A DNA stretch of 64,000 nt from Amycolatopsis thermophila (GCF_030814215.1 NZ_JAUSUT010000001.1:1240001-1304000); one strand, 5' to 3'; shown: positions 32,686-41,944, counted from the stretch's first letter. Program-made: numbers and translations. Notes: generated by a model not told the origin, from the letters alone.

Positions 32686-33882
32686 TCAGGAGCGGGACTG
32701 GTACTCGCGCAGCAGGCCGCGGCTGATGATCGTCTTCTGGATCTCGCTGGTGCCTTCGCCGATGAGCAGGAACGGCGCCTCGCGCATCAGCCGCTCGATC
32801 TCGTACTCCTTGGAGTACCCGTAGCCGCCGTGGATGCGGAACGCCTCCTGGGTCACCTCGGCGCAGTACTCGGACGCGATGAGCTTGGCCATCCCGGCCG
32901 CGACGTCGTTGCGCTCGCCGGTGTCCTTCAACCGGGCGGCGTTGACCATCATCAGGTGCGCGGCCTCGACCTTGGTGGCCATCTCGGCCAGCTTGAACGC
33001 GATCGCCTGGTGCTGCGCGATCGGCTTGCCGAAGGTCTTGCGCTGCTGCGCGTACTCCACCGCCAGCTCGAACGCCCGGATCGCGATCCCGCACGCCCGC
33101 GCCGCCACGTTCACCCGGCCGACCTCGATACCGTCCATCATGAACGCGAACCCCCGGCCCGGCGCCGCCCCCAGCACCTGCGCGGCCGGGATGCGGAAAC
33201 CGTCGAACACCGCCTCGGTGGTGTCGACGCCCTTGTAACCCATCTTGTCGATCTTGCCCGGGATGGTCAGCCCGGGCGCCACCTCACCGAAGCCCTCCGG
33301 CTTCTCCACCAGGAACGTCGTCAGGTTCTGGTGCGACTTCTGCGCACCCTCGTCGGTGCGCACCAGCAGCGCGATCAGGTTCGACGACCCGCCGTTGGTC
33401 AGCCACATCTTCGACCCGTCGATCACGTACTCGTCCCCGTCCCGCCGGGCGCGGGTCTTGATCGCCGCCACGTCCGACCCCAGATCCGGCTCCGACATCG
33501 AAAACGACCCACGGATCTCACCGGTGGCCATCCTGGGCAGGTAGCGCTGCTTCTGCTCCGGCGTCCCGTGCCGGGAGATCATGTGCGCCACGATGAAATG
33601 CGTGTTGATCACACCCGACACGCTCATCCACCCACGCGCGATCTCCTCCACCACCAGCGCATAGGTCAGCAACGACTCGCCCAGCCCGCCGAACTCCTCC
33701 GGGATCGTGATCCCGAACAGCCCCATCTCCTTCATGCCCTCGACGATCTCGGCCGGGTAGGCGTCCGCGTGCTCCAGCTCCTGGGCGTGCGGAATGATCT
33801 CCTTGTCCACGAACGACCGGACCGTGGACAGGATCTCCGACTGCACCTCGGTGAGACCGGCGGTCTGGGCCAGACGGGCCAT
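32686..33882 (-). CDS. Acyl-CoA dehydrogenase (FadE-type)
   Basis: The 398-residue flavoenzyme has all acyl-CoA dehydrogenase signatures: ISRHGTPEQKQRYLPRMATGEIRGSFSMSEPDLGSDVA with the FAD-binding region, QQRKTFGKPIAQHQAI, RIHGGYGYSKEYEIERLMREA and the catalytic-Glu-type end IGEGTSEIQK. It oxidises acyl-CoA esters with electrons going to an ETF. The substrate chain length is not predictable. ATG 33882 has AGGAG upstream. It lies in the middle of the trehalose/stress block as an apparent insertion relative to mycobacteria. Confidence 0.92.
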   Translation of the reverse strand: MARLAQTAGLTEVQSEILSTVRSFVDKEIIPHAQELEHADAYPAEIVEGMKEMGLFGITIPEEFGGLGESLLTYALVVEEIARGWMSVSGVINTHFIVAHMISRHGTPEQKQRYLPRMATGEIRGSFSMSEPDLGSDVAAIKTRARRDGDEYVIDGSKMWLTNGGSSNLIALLVRTDEGAQKSHQNLTTFLVEKPEGFGEVAPGLTIPGKIDKMGYKGVDTTEAVFDGFRIPAAQVLGAAPGRGFAFMMDGIEVGRVNVAARACGIAIRAFELAVEYAQQRKTFGKPIAQHQAIAFKLAEMATKVEAAHLMMVNAARLKDTGERNDVAAGMAKLIASEYCAEVTQEAFRIHGGYGYSKEYEIERLMREAPFLLIGEGTSEIQKTIISRGLLREYQSRS

Positions 33883-33973
33883 GGGGCGACTCCTGTGTCT
33901 GCGAGACGAATTACCGGCGAGTATGACCCGCGCCGGAACGTCCCGCATATGAGGCGCCTCACCCGGCCCGGTG

Positions 33974-34801
33974 TCAGGTCGCCTGGTCCACCGCGGCCTC
34001 GCCGGACTGGCGGGGCATCGGCGCGTGCCCGTTCACCTGCTGATCGGCGGCGGTGGTCTGTCGTTCGAGAAAGCGCAGCAGCTCCACCGGGAACGGCAGC
34101 ACGAGCGTCGAGTTCTTCTCCGCCGCCACCTGCACCACCGTCTCCAGCAGTCGCAGCTGCAGCGCGGCCGGGGTGTCGGACATGACGCCGGCGGCCTCGG
34201 ACAGCTTGTGCGACGCCTGCAGCTCACCGTCGGCGGAGATGACCCGCGCCCGGCGCTCCCGTTCGGCCTCCGCCTGGCGGGACATCGACCGCTTCATCGA
34301 CTCCGGCAGGGCGACGTCCTTGATCTCCACCCGGTCGATGTGCACGCCCCAGTCCAGGGCCGGGCTGTCGATCATCAGCTCGAGCCCCTGGTTGAGCCGT
34401 TCGCGGTTGGACAGCAGGTCGTCCAGGTCGCTCTTGCCGATGATCGAGCGCAGCGAGGTCTGCGCCACCTGCCCGACGGCGAACCGGTAGTCCTGGACGT
34501 TGATCGCGGCCACGATCGGGTCGATGACCTTGAAGTAGACGACGGCGTCGACGCGGACGGTCACGTTGTCGCGGGTGATGCCCTCCTGCGCCGGGATCGG
34601 CAGGGTGACGATCTGCATGTTCACCTTCTGCAGCCGGTCGGCGACCGGCACCAGCAGGGTCAGGCCCGGCTCGCGGATGGCGCTGCGGACCCGTCCGAAG
34701 CGGTAGATCAGCCCGCGCTCGTACTGCCTGACCACGCGGACGCTGGCGGCGAGTCCGGTGACTCCCACGGCGGCGACGATGGAGATGATTTCGGCCAGCA
34801 T
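33974..34801 (-). CDS. Slipin / SPFH-band 7 membrane protein
   Basis: The 275-residue protein has an N-terminal helix MLAEIISIVAAVGVTGLAAS, a band-7 domain with VRQYERGLIYRFGRVR, LVPVADRLQKVNMQI, DNVTVRVDAVVYFKVIDP and LDWGVHIDRVEIKDVALPESM, and a helical C-terminus with a Gln-rich end. Slipins form oligomers on the inner membrane and often pair with an NfeD protein; no NfeD gene is seen here. The role may be organising a membrane protease or transporter. ATG 34801. Confidence 0.88.
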   Translation of the reverse strand: MLAEIISIVAAVGVTGLAASVRVVRQYERGLIYRFGRVRSAIREPGLTLLVPVADRLQKVNMQIVTLPIPAQEGITRDNVTVRVDAVVYFKVIDPIVAAINVQDYRFAVGQVAQTSLRSIIGKSDLDDLLSNRERLNQGLELMIDSPALDWGVHIDRVEIKDVALPESMKRSMSRQAEAERERRARVISADGELQASHKLSEAAGVMSDTPAALQLRLLETVVQVAAEKNSTLVLPFPVELLRFLERQTTAADQQVNGHAPMPRQSGEAAVDQAT

Positions 34802-34927
34802 GGCGGCTCCCGGGGGTGCGTGTCCCTTGACGCGATGTTACGCCCGTCACACCTGTTGGGAAGTGCCCGAGCACGGGCAGTCCGGACGGCGCCCGGGGGG
34901 CAGGGCCGATCGGCTGCGGGGGCCGCA

Positions 34928-34946
34928 CCGCCGGTCTTGCCGGCGG
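34928..34946. repeat. Hairpin CCGCCGG/CCGGCGG
   Basis: A perfect 7-bp stem with a 5-nt loop (TCTTG) lies 311 bp upstream of the MgtE-N/CBS gene. It could be a terminator of an upstream transcript or a leader fold. Confidence 0.35.
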
Positions 34947-35061
34947 CCGCGGATCGAAGGGACCACCGCGGCGCGGCGGCACGCGCCCGTGTCCCTCCCG
35001 CGACGCGACGGTGCGTCACCGGGACTGTCCATCTGGGATGGTCGTGGTGCCGGAAATCCGC

Positions 35062-35091
35062 TACCGGACACGAAATCCGGAACGTCCGGTA
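35062..35091. promoter_or_regulatory. Inverted repeat upstream of MgtE-N/CBS gene
   Basis: TACCGGAC (35062-35069) and GTCCGGTA (35084-35091) are perfect complements with a 14-nt spacer containing AAATCCGG. It lies 166 bp upstream of the start. It could be an operator or an RNA stem. Confidence 0.4.
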
Positions 35092-35256
35092 TCACGCGGT
35101 CCACAGTGGAAGACGGGTTCGCGGTGGACTGGACCCGCGGCGGGTGCGGGCGAGCCCGCCCGTGCACCCGGTTCCCGGCCGCCGAGCCGGACGTGCCCGG
35201 CGTGCCGACGCCGCGTGCGATCGCCGAGCGGGCGGCACTCGAATAGTGTTGGCCGC

Positions 35257-36549
35257 ATGGCGGGAGTGAACAGGGTCTTCGCCGCCCAGCTGGCCGGCCT
35301 GCCGGTCTTCGGGCCGGACGGTGAGTCGATCGGCAAGGTGCGCGACCTGGTCGCCGGCCTCCGCCTCGACCAGCAGCCGCCGCGCGTGCTCGGGCTCGTC
35401 GTCGAACTGGCCACCCGGCGCCGCGTGTTCGTGCCGATGTTGCGGGTCACCGCCATCGAACCCAACGCCGTCACGCTCGCGACCGGGTCGGTCAACATGC
35501 GCCAGTTCCACCGGCGCCCCAACGAGGTGCTCGTGCTGGGGCAGCTCATCGACGCGCAGGCGCGCCTGGCCTCCACGGAAGCGCGGGTCACGGTCACCGA
35601 CGCGGCGATGGAACAGGTCCGGACCCGCGACTGGGTGCTCGCCAGGCTCGCCGTCCGCGAACGCTCCGGCCGGCTCGGGCTGAGCCGGCGGCGGTCGTCG
35701 CTGCAGGTCCTGTCGTGGTCGGAGGTGCGCGGGCTGAGCCTGACCGACCTGACCGGGCAACCGCAGGGCGCCGGGCAGCTGCTCATGCTGTTCGACACCA
35801 TGCGCCCGGTGGACATCGCGGCGACGATGCGCGACCTGCCGACCAAACGGCGGCACGAGGTGGTCGACTCGATGGACGACGAACGGCTCGCCGACGTGCT
35901 CGAGGAGCTCCCGGAGGAGGACCAGAAGGAGCTGCTCGCGCACCTGGCCGAGGAACGGGCCGCCGACATCCTCGAGGCGATGAACCCCGACGACGCGGTC
36001 GACCTGCTCGGCGAACTGGCCCCGGCCGAGCAGAGCCGCCTGCTCGACCTGATGCACCCCGACGAGTCCGAGCCGCTGAAACGCCTGCTCAGCTACTCCT
36101 CGGACACCGCGGGCGGCCTGATGACGCCGGAGCCGGTCATCCTCACACCGGACGCCACGATCGCCGAGGCGCTGGCCCACATCCGCAACCCCGACCTGCC
36201 CGCCGCGCTCGCCAGCCTGGTCTTCGTGTGCCGTCCGCCGACCGAGACCCCGACCGGCCGCTACGTCGGGTGCGTCCACTTCCAGCGTCTGCTCCGCGAA
36301 CCGCCCGCGGAGCTGGTCGCCAGCGCCGTCGACACCGACCTGCCCGCCCTGCACCCGGACACCGGGCTGTCCGAGATCACCCGCTACTTCGCGGCCTACA
36401 ACCTCGCCTGCGGACCGGTCGTGGACGACCAGGACCACCTGCTGGGCGCCGTCACCGTCGACGACCTGCTCGACCACCTGCTGCCCGACCGCTGGCGCGA
36501 GACCGGGCTGCACGACGTCACCGAGGGACAGGAGATAGACAGTGCCTGA
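35257..36549 (+). CDS. PRC-barrel + MgtE N-domain + CBS protein (Rv1232c-like)
   Basis: The 430-residue soluble protein has a PRC-barrel-like N-terminus (SIGKVRDLVAGLR), then a MgtE N-type superhelical domain (MRDLPTKRRHEVVDSMDDERLADVLEEL, LAEERAADILEAMNPDDAVDLLGEL) and a CBS pair around residues 300-415 (VILTPDATIAEALAHIRNP, LLGAVTVDDLLDHLLPDRW). The MgtE channel domain is missing, so this is a regulator or sensor rather than a transporter. Mg2+ or nucleotide binding by the CBS pair is likely by family. It overlaps the DUF1003 gene by 8 bp. Confidence 0.85.
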   Translation: MAGVNRVFAAQLAGLPVFGPDGESIGKVRDLVAGLRLDQQPPRVLGLVVELATRRRVFVPMLRVTAIEPNAVTLATGSVNMRQFHRRPNEVLVLGQLIDAQARLASTEARVTVTDAAMEQVRTRDWVLARLAVRERSGRLGLSRRRSSLQVLSWSEVRGLSLTDLTGQPQGAGQLLMLFDTMRPVDIAATMRDLPTKRRHEVVDSMDDERLADVLEELPEEDQKELLAHLAEERAADILEAMNPDDAVDLLGELAPAEQSRLLDLMHPDESEPLKRLLSYSSDTAGGLMTPEPVILTPDATIAEALAHIRNPDLPAALASLVFVCRPPTETPTGRYVGCVHFQRLLREPPAELVASAVDTDLPALHPDTGLSEITRYFAAYNLACGPVVDDQDHLLGAVTVDDLLDHLLPDRWRETGLHDVTEGQEIDSA

Positions 36550-37063
36550 GCTCACCACCCGACGACGCCTCGACCAGCCCCGGGCGAGCCGGGGACCGGT
36601 CCTGTCCATCGACCCGGACAGCTTCGGACGGCTGTCCGAGCGGCTGGCCCGGTTCCTCGGTACCGGCAAGTACCTGTTCTGGCAGACGCTCATCGTGGTC
36701 GTCTGGATCATCATCAACCTGGGCGCGGCCACGCTGCGCTGGGACCCGTACCCGTTCATCCTGCTCAACCTGGCGTTCTCCACCCAGGCCGCGTACGCCG
36801 CACCGCTGATCCTGCTCGCGCAGAACCGCCAGGACGACCGCGACCGGGTGTCGCTGGAGGAGGACCGGCACCGGGCGGCGCAGACCAAGGCCGACACCGA
36901 GTACCTGGCCCGTGAGCTGGCCGCGCTGCGCCTCGCGGTGGGCGAGGTGGCCACCCGCGACTACCTGCGCGGCGAACTGGACAAGCTCCGCGAGGACCTC
37001 AACACCAAGCCGCGACGTGGCAAAAGCAATAGGGCGCAGGCAGACGCCGCTACCGGTCCGTAG
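36542..37063 (+). CDS. DUF1003 membrane protein (Rv1231c-like)
   Basis: The 173-residue protein has two transmembrane helices (ILLNLAFSTQAAYAAPLILLAQNRQ is the family signature, preceded by FWQTLIVVVWIIINLGAA). A charged helical, probably coiled-coil, C-terminal tail (residues about 95-150) ends in a basic RRGKSNR. The 8-bp overlap with the MgtE-N/CBS gene suggests that the two proteins form a complex, with the soluble one as the sensor for the membrane part. That pairing is inference from gene order, also kept in mycobacteria as I recall. Confidence 0.82.
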   Translation: MPELTTRRRLDQPRASRGPVLSIDPDSFGRLSERLARFLGTGKYLFWQTLIVVVWIIINLGAATLRWDPYPFILLNLAFSTQAAYAAPLILLAQNRQDDRDRVSLEEDRHRAAQTKADTEYLARELAALRLAVGEVATRDYLRGELDKLREDLNTKPRRGKSNRAQADAATGP

Positions 37064-37072
37064 CATGGGGGC

Positions 37073-38218
37073 GTGACCAGTACGCAGCAGATCCCCAGCG
37101 TCGAGGACGTCCGCGCAGCGCTGAAGGACGTGCACGACCCCGAGATCCGCAAGCCCATCACGGACCTCGGCATGGTCAAGGACGTCACGGTGGGCGACCA
37201 CGGCGTCGTCACGGTCGCGGTGTACCTGACGGTCGCCGGCTGTCCGCTGAAGGACACCATCACGAAGGACACCCAGGCCGCGGTCGGCAAGCTCGCCGGC
37301 GTCCGCGAGGTGCGGGTCGAGCTGGACGTGATGAGCGACGAGCAACGCACCGAGCTGCGGAAACAGCTGCGCGGCGACGCGGCGGAGCCGGTCATCCCGT
37401 TCGCCCAGCCCGGTTCGATGACGCGGGTCTACTGCGTCGCGTCCGGCAAGGGCGGGGTCGGCAAGTCCAGTGTGACGGTCAACCTCGCGGTCGCGATGGC
37501 GCAGCGCGGGCTGTCCGTCGGGGTCGTCGACGCGGACATCTACGGTCACTCCGTGCCGCGCATGCTGGGCGCGCGCGAGAAGCCCACCAAGGTCGAGCAG
37601 ATGATCATGCCGCCGCAGGCGCACGGCGTGAAGGTCATCTCGATCGGCATGTTCACCCCGGGCAACACGCCGGTGGTGTGGCGCGGGCCGATGCTGCACC
37701 GCGCGCTGCAGCAGTTCCTCGCCGACGTGTTCTGGGGCGATCTGGACATCCTGCTGCTGGACCTGCCGCCGGGCACCGGTGACATCGCCATCTCGGTCGC
37801 GCAGCTCATCCCGAACGCGGAGATCCTGGTGGTGACGACGCCGCAGCAGGCGGCCGCCGAGGTCGCCGAGCGCGCGGGTGCGATCGCGATGCAGACGCGG
37901 CAGCGGCTGGCCGGGGTCATCGAGAACATGTCGTGGCTGGAGACGCCGTCCGGGGAGCGGATGGAGATCTTCGGCTCCGGCGGTGGCCAGACGGTGGCGG
38001 ATTCGCTGTCGAAGTCGGTCGGTTCCGAGGTGCCACTGCTGGGTCAGGTGCCGCTCGACCCGCGGCTGCGGGAACAAGGTGACGCCGGCACCCCCCTGGT
38101 GCTGGCCGAGCCGGAGGCTCCGGCTTCCCAGGTGCTGCGGGACGTGGCCAAGAAGCTGTCGGTCCGGGCGCGCGGGCTGGCCGGGAAGATGCTGAACCTG
38201 AGCCCCACCGGCCGCTGA
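37073..38218 (+). CDS. mrp: Mrp/NBP35-type Fe-S carrier ATPase
   Basis: The 381-residue protein has an N-terminal MIP18/DUF59 domain (KDVHDPEIRKPITDLGMV, AGCPLKDTI) and a ParA-like ATPase domain with GKGGVGKSSVTVNLA (about 121-135), VDADIYGHSVPRMLG and LPPGTGDI. It delivers Fe-S clusters to apoproteins in the cytosol. The CxxC pair usual for NBP35-type cluster binding is not visible near the C-terminus, where the family varies. GTG 37073 follows the DUF1003 stop by 9 bp, making one operon. It corresponds to Rv1229c. Confidence 0.9.
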   Translation: MTSTQQIPSVEDVRAALKDVHDPEIRKPITDLGMVKDVTVGDHGVVTVAVYLTVAGCPLKDTITKDTQAAVGKLAGVREVRVELDVMSDEQRTELRKQLRGDAAEPVIPFAQPGSMTRVYCVASGKGGVGKSSVTVNLAVAMAQRGLSVGVVDADIYGHSVPRMLGAREKPTKVEQMIMPPQAHGVKVISIGMFTPGNTPVVWRGPMLHRALQQFLADVFWGDLDILLLDLPPGTGDIAISVAQLIPNAEILVVTTPQQAAAEVAERAGAIAMQTRQRLAGVIENMSWLETPSGERMEIFGSGGGQTVADSLSKSVGSEVPLLGQVPLDPRLREQGDAGTPLVLAEPEAPASQVLRDVAKKLSVRARGLAGKMLNLSPTGR

Positions 38219-38282
38219 GGAGCTGCTGACGTCGCCCGGGTCGCGGTGGGACACGCGCCTCACGGCGGCCTGGGGAGGCCGG

Positions 38283-38319
38283 GTGCCGGCTTCGTTGCCG
38301 TGGCCTGTTGAGCCGGCAC
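38283..38319. terminator. Candidate terminator between mrp and tatB
   Basis: GTGCCGGC (38283-38290) and GCCGGCAC (38312-38319) are perfect 8-bp complements with a 21-nt loop, between the convergent mrp and tatB genes. No T-run follows. Confidence 0.35.
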
Positions 38320-38350
38320 AACGGGCCGTCTGAATGCCTTTTCCGGCTGG

Positions 38351-38764
38351 TCAGGTGGCGTCGGGGTCGACGGGCGGTTTTTCGCCGGGCTTGAGGGGCT
38401 CCGGTTCGGGCTTGGCGGCCGGGGTGGCGCTCGCGGCGGGGTAGCCGTTCGGCTTCACGCTGCCGCCGGACAGGCCGTTGAGGCCGAGCGGGTCCGGGTC
38501 GCCGTCGAAGAGGTGCTGCGTCACCGCCCGGCGCGGGTCGAAGTTGCGCAGCTGCCGCAGGTCCTCCAGCGGCTTCTGGAACTGCTCGAAGTCCGAGCCC
38601 ATCTCGTCCTTGAGCTGCTGCCGCGCACCGTTGGCGAACTCGCGCATCTTGCGCACGTTGCGGCCCAGCCAGGCCGCCGCCTCGGGCAGCCGCTCCGGCC
38701 CCAGGATGAACAGGCCCGCGACGATCAGGACGAGGATCTCGCCCCAGCCAACGCTTTCGAACAT
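38351..38764 (-). CDS. tatB: Sec-independent translocase protein TatB
   Basis: The 137-residue protein starts [28 protein letters not shown], the TatB/TatA transmembrane and hinge motif, followed by an amphipathic helix ([20 protein letters not shown]) and a Pro/Lys-rich tail. It helps recognise twin-arginine substrates in the inner membrane. Beside htrA, rseA and sigE it keeps the mycobacterial order. No other tat genes lie in the window. The tail is longer than in E. coli but usual for actinobacteria. Confidence 0.92.
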   Translation of the reverse strand: MFESVGWGEILVLIVAGLFILGPERLPEAAAWLGRNVRKMREFANGARQQLKDEMGSDFEQFQKPLEDLRQLRNFDPRRAVTQHLFDGDPDPLGLNGLSGGSVKPNGYPAASATPAAKPEPEPLKPGEKPPVDPDAT

Positions 38765-38865
38765 TCGCGAACCTCCGCCTCACACGGCCCAGCGCTCCCA
38801 GCCTACCCCGGCCGCTGCCCCGATCGGATACTCCGCACGGAGTTCACGTCCTCGCCATCCGGCCG

Positions 38866-40395
38866 TCAGTCCGAACCGAGCGTCACGTCGACCACCAGCG
38901 TGCGGCCCTGCCGCACCAGCTGCACCGGCACCGTCTCGCCGATGTCGTGCTGCCGGACGGCGACGGTCAGCTCCGCCGCGTTGCGGACCAGCCGGTCGCC
39001 GAGCCTGGTGATCACGTCGCCCTCCGCGATGCCGGCCCGCGCGGCCGGGCCGCCGTCGGCGACGTTGAGCACCTGCGCGCCCTCGGACGTCTCCGCCGCG
39101 ACCGACGCCGCGTTCACCCCGATGTCGGCGTGCTTGACCTGGCCACTGCCGATGAGCGTGCGGGCGATCTTGATCGCGTCGTCGGCCGGGATCGCGAACC
39201 CGATGCCGATGCTGCCGCCCGAGCCGTCCGCACCGCCGTCGGTGCGGATCGACGAGTTGATGCCCACCAGCGCGCCGGTCGAGTCGACGAGTGCGCCGCC
39301 GGAGTTGCCGCGGTTGATCGGGGCGTCGGTCTGGATGGCGTCGTAGGTGACCGGCGGCTCGCCGTTCTCCCCCGCCGCCGTCACCGGCCGGTGCAACGCG
39401 CTCACGATGCCCGAGGTCACGGTGTTCTCCAGGCCCAGCGGCGAACCGACGGCGATCACCGAGTCGCCCGGTTCGAGGTTCGCCGGATCGCCGACCTGCA
39501 GCACGACCGGGTTCGACACCGCCACCTTGACCACCGCGAGGTCGGTCTTCGGGTCCGTGCCCACGACGCGCGCCTCGGTGCGGGTGCCGTCGGTGAACAC
39601 CGCGGTGATCTTGGCCTGCGGATCGCTCGTGGCCAGCGAGATGACGTGGTTGTTCGTGATCGCGTAGCCCTGCGGGTCGATCATCACACCCGAGCCGACG
39701 CTGCCGGACTGGCCGGACTTGACCTCGATCGACACCACCGCGGGCGCGACCCGCTGGGCGATTCCCGCGATCGACCCCGGTGCGCGCTCCTTGCCCGCCT
39801 CGGCCTCGGAGATCGTCGCCGAGCCGGTCAGCGAGTCGCCCGCGCCGCCGAGCCACCAGCCGATCAGGCCGCCGACGGCACCGATGAGCAGGCAGATCAC
39901 GCCGAGCAGGCCGAGCGCGACCGGCTTGACCCGCCGGCCGAACAGCAGCTCGGGCAGCGACAGCTGGGCGCTGCGGGGCCGTTCGGAGTCCTCGTCGTCG
40001 TCGTTCCCGGGCTCGAGCGCGGGCCGGGACAGCACCGCGGCGGACCCCGGGTCGCGCCACGGATCGGTCATGCGGGACCACAGCGGCGGCTCCGGCTCAC
40101 CGGGACGGCGGCCGCTGTCCTCGGCCGGGCGCTGGAGCCGGACGTCCTCGGCGCCGGGCGGGCGCCCGAACGCCTCGGCCAGCGACTCCGGGGCCGGCGG
40201 GGTGGAGACGATCTTGTCGCCGTTGCGCGTCCCGGGCGCGTAGAGCTTGTCGAAGGCGCCCTCGACGCCGTGCGGGCGGCCGAACGCGCCGGCCTCCGCG
40301 GGATCCACCGGGGGCCGGTCCAGGGGCCGGGGCGCCAGCCGCGGCTCGGTCCGCGGCGCACCGGCGGTGTCCTGTGGTGGGTTCGGCTGGCTCAT
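38866..40395 (-). CDS. htrA: Membrane-anchored HtrA/DegP serine protease
   Basis: The 509-residue protease has a long disordered cytosolic N-terminus (1 to about 155, Pro/Arg/Glu-rich), one transmembrane helix at about 158-182, then a trypsin-like domain with triad His250 (NNHV), Asp285 (TDLAVVK) and Ser365 (RGNSGGAL), and a C-terminal PDZ domain from about 415. It acts outside the membrane in quality control of envelope proteins. It lies in the sigE-rseA-htrA-tatB unit. SigE likely controls it together with its own operon. Confidence 0.93.
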   Translation of the reverse strand: MSQPNPPQDTAGAPRTEPRLAPRPLDRPPVDPAEAGAFGRPHGVEGAFDKLYAPGTRNGDKIVSTPPAPESLAEAFGRPPGAEDVRLQRPAEDSGRRPGEPEPPLWSRMTDPWRDPGSAAVLSRPALEPGNDDDEDSERPRSAQLSLPELLFGRRVKPVALGLLGVICLLIGAVGGLIGWWLGGAGDSLTGSATISEAEAGKERAPGSIAGIAQRVAPAVVSIEVKSGQSGSVGSGVMIDPQGYAITNNHVISLATSDPQAKITAVFTDGTRTEARVVGTDPKTDLAVVKVAVSNPVVLQVGDPANLEPGDSVIAVGSPLGLENTVTSGIVSALHRPVTAAGENGEPPVTYDAIQTDAPINRGNSGGALVDSTGALVGINSSIRTDGGADGSGGSIGIGFAIPADDAIKIARTLIGSGQVKHADIGVNAASVAAETSEGAQVLNVADGGPAARAGIAEGDVITRLGDRLVRNAAELTVAVRQHDIGETVPVQLVRQGRTLVVDVTLGSD

Positions 40396-40476
40396 CGTTC
40401 CCCGGGTGGCTGGCTCGTCGTGCTGTCGGCGCGACCCTACGCCACCGATTGTCCCGCGGAAGCGGTGAAGGGCGCG

Positions 40477-41136
40477 TCAGCGACCGGCGACCGCAACGGG
40501 GCTGGTGGTCGTCGTGGTGGTCGCCGGGGGCACCACCGTCGGCTCGCCGCCGAGCTGGGCGCGCAGCACCCCGGGCGCGGGCGCCGGTCCCGGCTCCGGG
40601 TTCGCCTGACCGGGATCGCCGCCGCTCGCCGAGGTCGCGACGAGCGCGAGCGCGCTCAGGACCAGGCCGGACACGGCCACCCCGGCGCCCTGTGCGACAC
40701 GGCGCCGCACCGACGGATGGCGCTGCGCACCCAGTACGGCGGAACCGCTACCGAGTGGCGCGCTCGACCCGAGCGGCGCCGACGAACCGAAAGGGGACGA
40801 TTTGAGACCTGCCACGCGATCGGGTCGCTGGATCGCGACGAGCTGGCCGTCCTCGGTGACCGCGAGGTTGTCCGGCGTGGTGGGCAGGTCGGTGTCCTGC
40901 GGGATGTTGCGCAGGGTCGCCAGCAGGCCGGCGGGCATCGACGGCGCCCCGGCGTGCCGGACCGCGGCACGCACCTGGCGCTGCGAACTCACCTCTGCGG
41001 CGCAGATCGGGCACCGCGCCACGTGGGACGCGGCCCGCTCGCGGGCCCCGAGGCCCATCTCCCCGTCGACGAAGGCGACGACGGCATCCGGAAGGAGGTG
41101 AGACTCGGGCAGGCCCCAGCCTCGCAGTTCGCTCAT
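40477..41136 (-). CDS. rseA: Anti-sigma factor RseA, zinc type
   Basis: The 219-residue protein has a ZAS zinc motif with His38, Cys42 and Cys45 (HVARCPIC), which binds SigE in the cytosol. A probable transmembrane helix at about 149-168 follows, then a Pro/Thr-rich tail. Envelope or redox stress releases SigE by proteolysis or zinc loss, as in mycobacterial RseA. ATG 41136 overlaps the sigE stop by 4 bp, the usual coupling that keeps anti-sigma in step with sigma. Mycobacterial RseA, as I recall, lacks a clear helix, so the anchoring here may differ. Confidence 0.9.
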   Translation of the reverse strand: MSELRGWGLPESHLLPDAVVAFVDGEMGLGARERAASHVARCPICAAEVSSQRQVRAAVRHAGAPSMPAGLLATLRNIPQDTDLPTTPDNLAVTEDGQLVAIQRPDRVAGLKSSPFGSSAPLGSSAPLGSGSAVLGAQRHPSVRRRVAQGAGVAVSGLVLSALALVATSASGGDPGQANPEPGPAPAPGVLRAQLGGEPTVVPPATTTTTTSPVAVAGR

Positions 41137-41753
41137 GCGGAAACCTCCACGGACTCCTCCTTGGCCGCCCGGCGCCGTTCGAGCGAGGCACGCAGCGCCT
41201 GCCGGCCACGGTGGATCCGGCTGCGCACGGTGCCCAGCTTCACGCCGAGCGTCGCACCGATCTCCTCGTAGGAAAGACCTTCGACGTCGCAGAGCACCAC
41301 CGCGGCGCGGAACTCCGGCGGCAGCTCGTCGAGCGCCGCCTGCAGGTCCGGGTCCAGGTGGGTGTCGCTGTAGACCTGCTCGGGGCTCGGGTCGTCACCG
41401 ACGATGCGGTCGGTGTCCTCCGGCAGCCCCTCCATGCGCACCCGCGAACGGCGGCGCGCCATGTCCAGGAACAGGTTGGTGGTGATGCGGTGCAGCCAGC
41501 CCTCGAAGGTGCCCGGCTTGTAGGAGGCCAGGGAGCGGAACACCCGGATGAACGTCTCCTGGGTGAGGTCCTCGGCGTCGTGGGTGTTGCCGGTCAGGCG
41601 GTACGCCAGCCGGTAGACCCGGTCGCCGTGCTCGCGCACGACCTCGTCCCAGGACGGCGGGGTCCACGCGGCGTCGTCCACGGTGACCGGGCGGCCCTCG
41701 GCGACCTGCTCGTTGTCCAGAGTGTTCGGCATCGTGGGGGACGGCACCTCCAT
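41133..41753 (-). CDS. sigE: ECF sigma factor SigE
   Basis: The 206-residue protein has region 2 ([30 protein letters not shown]) and region 4 ([40 protein letters not shown]) of an ECF sigma factor, with the long linker typical of SigE. I start it at ATG 41753 ([12 protein letters not shown]), with GGGAG upstream, because an ECF-type promoter (41781-41807) lies within any longer frame. The frame stays open to GTG 41798 and ATG 41792, so a longer form is possible from another promoter. It directs envelope-stress transcription. Confidence 0.9.
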   Translation of the reverse strand: MEVPSPTMPNTLDNEQVAEGRPVTVDDAAWTPPSWDEVVREHGDRVYRLAYRLTGNTHDAEDLTQETFIRVFRSLASYKPGTFEGWLHRITTNLFLDMARRRSRVRMEGLPEDTDRIVGDDPSPEQVYSDTHLDPDLQAALDELPPEFRAAVVLCDVEGLSYEEIGATLGVKLGTVRSRIHRGRQALRASLERRRAAKEESVEVSA

Positions 41754-41780
41754 CAGGCTGTTCTCCCAACTGATCTCTCC

Positions 41781-41807
41781 AACGCGGGCCATCCGCACTG
41801 TGTTCCC
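41781..41807 (-). promoter_or_regulatory. Candidate SigE autoregulatory promoter
   Basis: GGGAAC (41807-41802) and CGTT (41784-41781) on the minus strand are separated by 17 bp, close to the ECF consensus GGAAC-N16/17-CGTT. The predicted start is about 41772, 19 nt before ATG 41753. This implies SigE drives its own short-form transcript. Confidence 0.5.
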
Positions 41808-41944
41808 GGCAGACCCCGCCGGGATGCTGGGACCCAGCTTGGACCCCTTCCTTATGTGGGTAGTGAGACCAGACTGAGAGCGGCCTGAGAGAAGTGTGCA
41901 CGTCTTCCACAGCTTTGGCGACGACCAGCGCTAACCTTTGCCGC

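Larger units (their letters stand above)
34802..35256. other. 455-bp divergent region with inverted repeats
   Basis: No convincing gene lies between the slipin and the MgtE-N/CBS gene. Two perfect inverted repeats are present: CCGCCGG/CCGGCGG (34928-34946) and TACCGGAC/GTCCGGTA (35062-35091, 14-nt spacer). The long leader with repeats upstream of a magnesium-type gene may hold a regulator site or RNA element. I could not match it to a known riboswitch. Confidence 0.45.
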
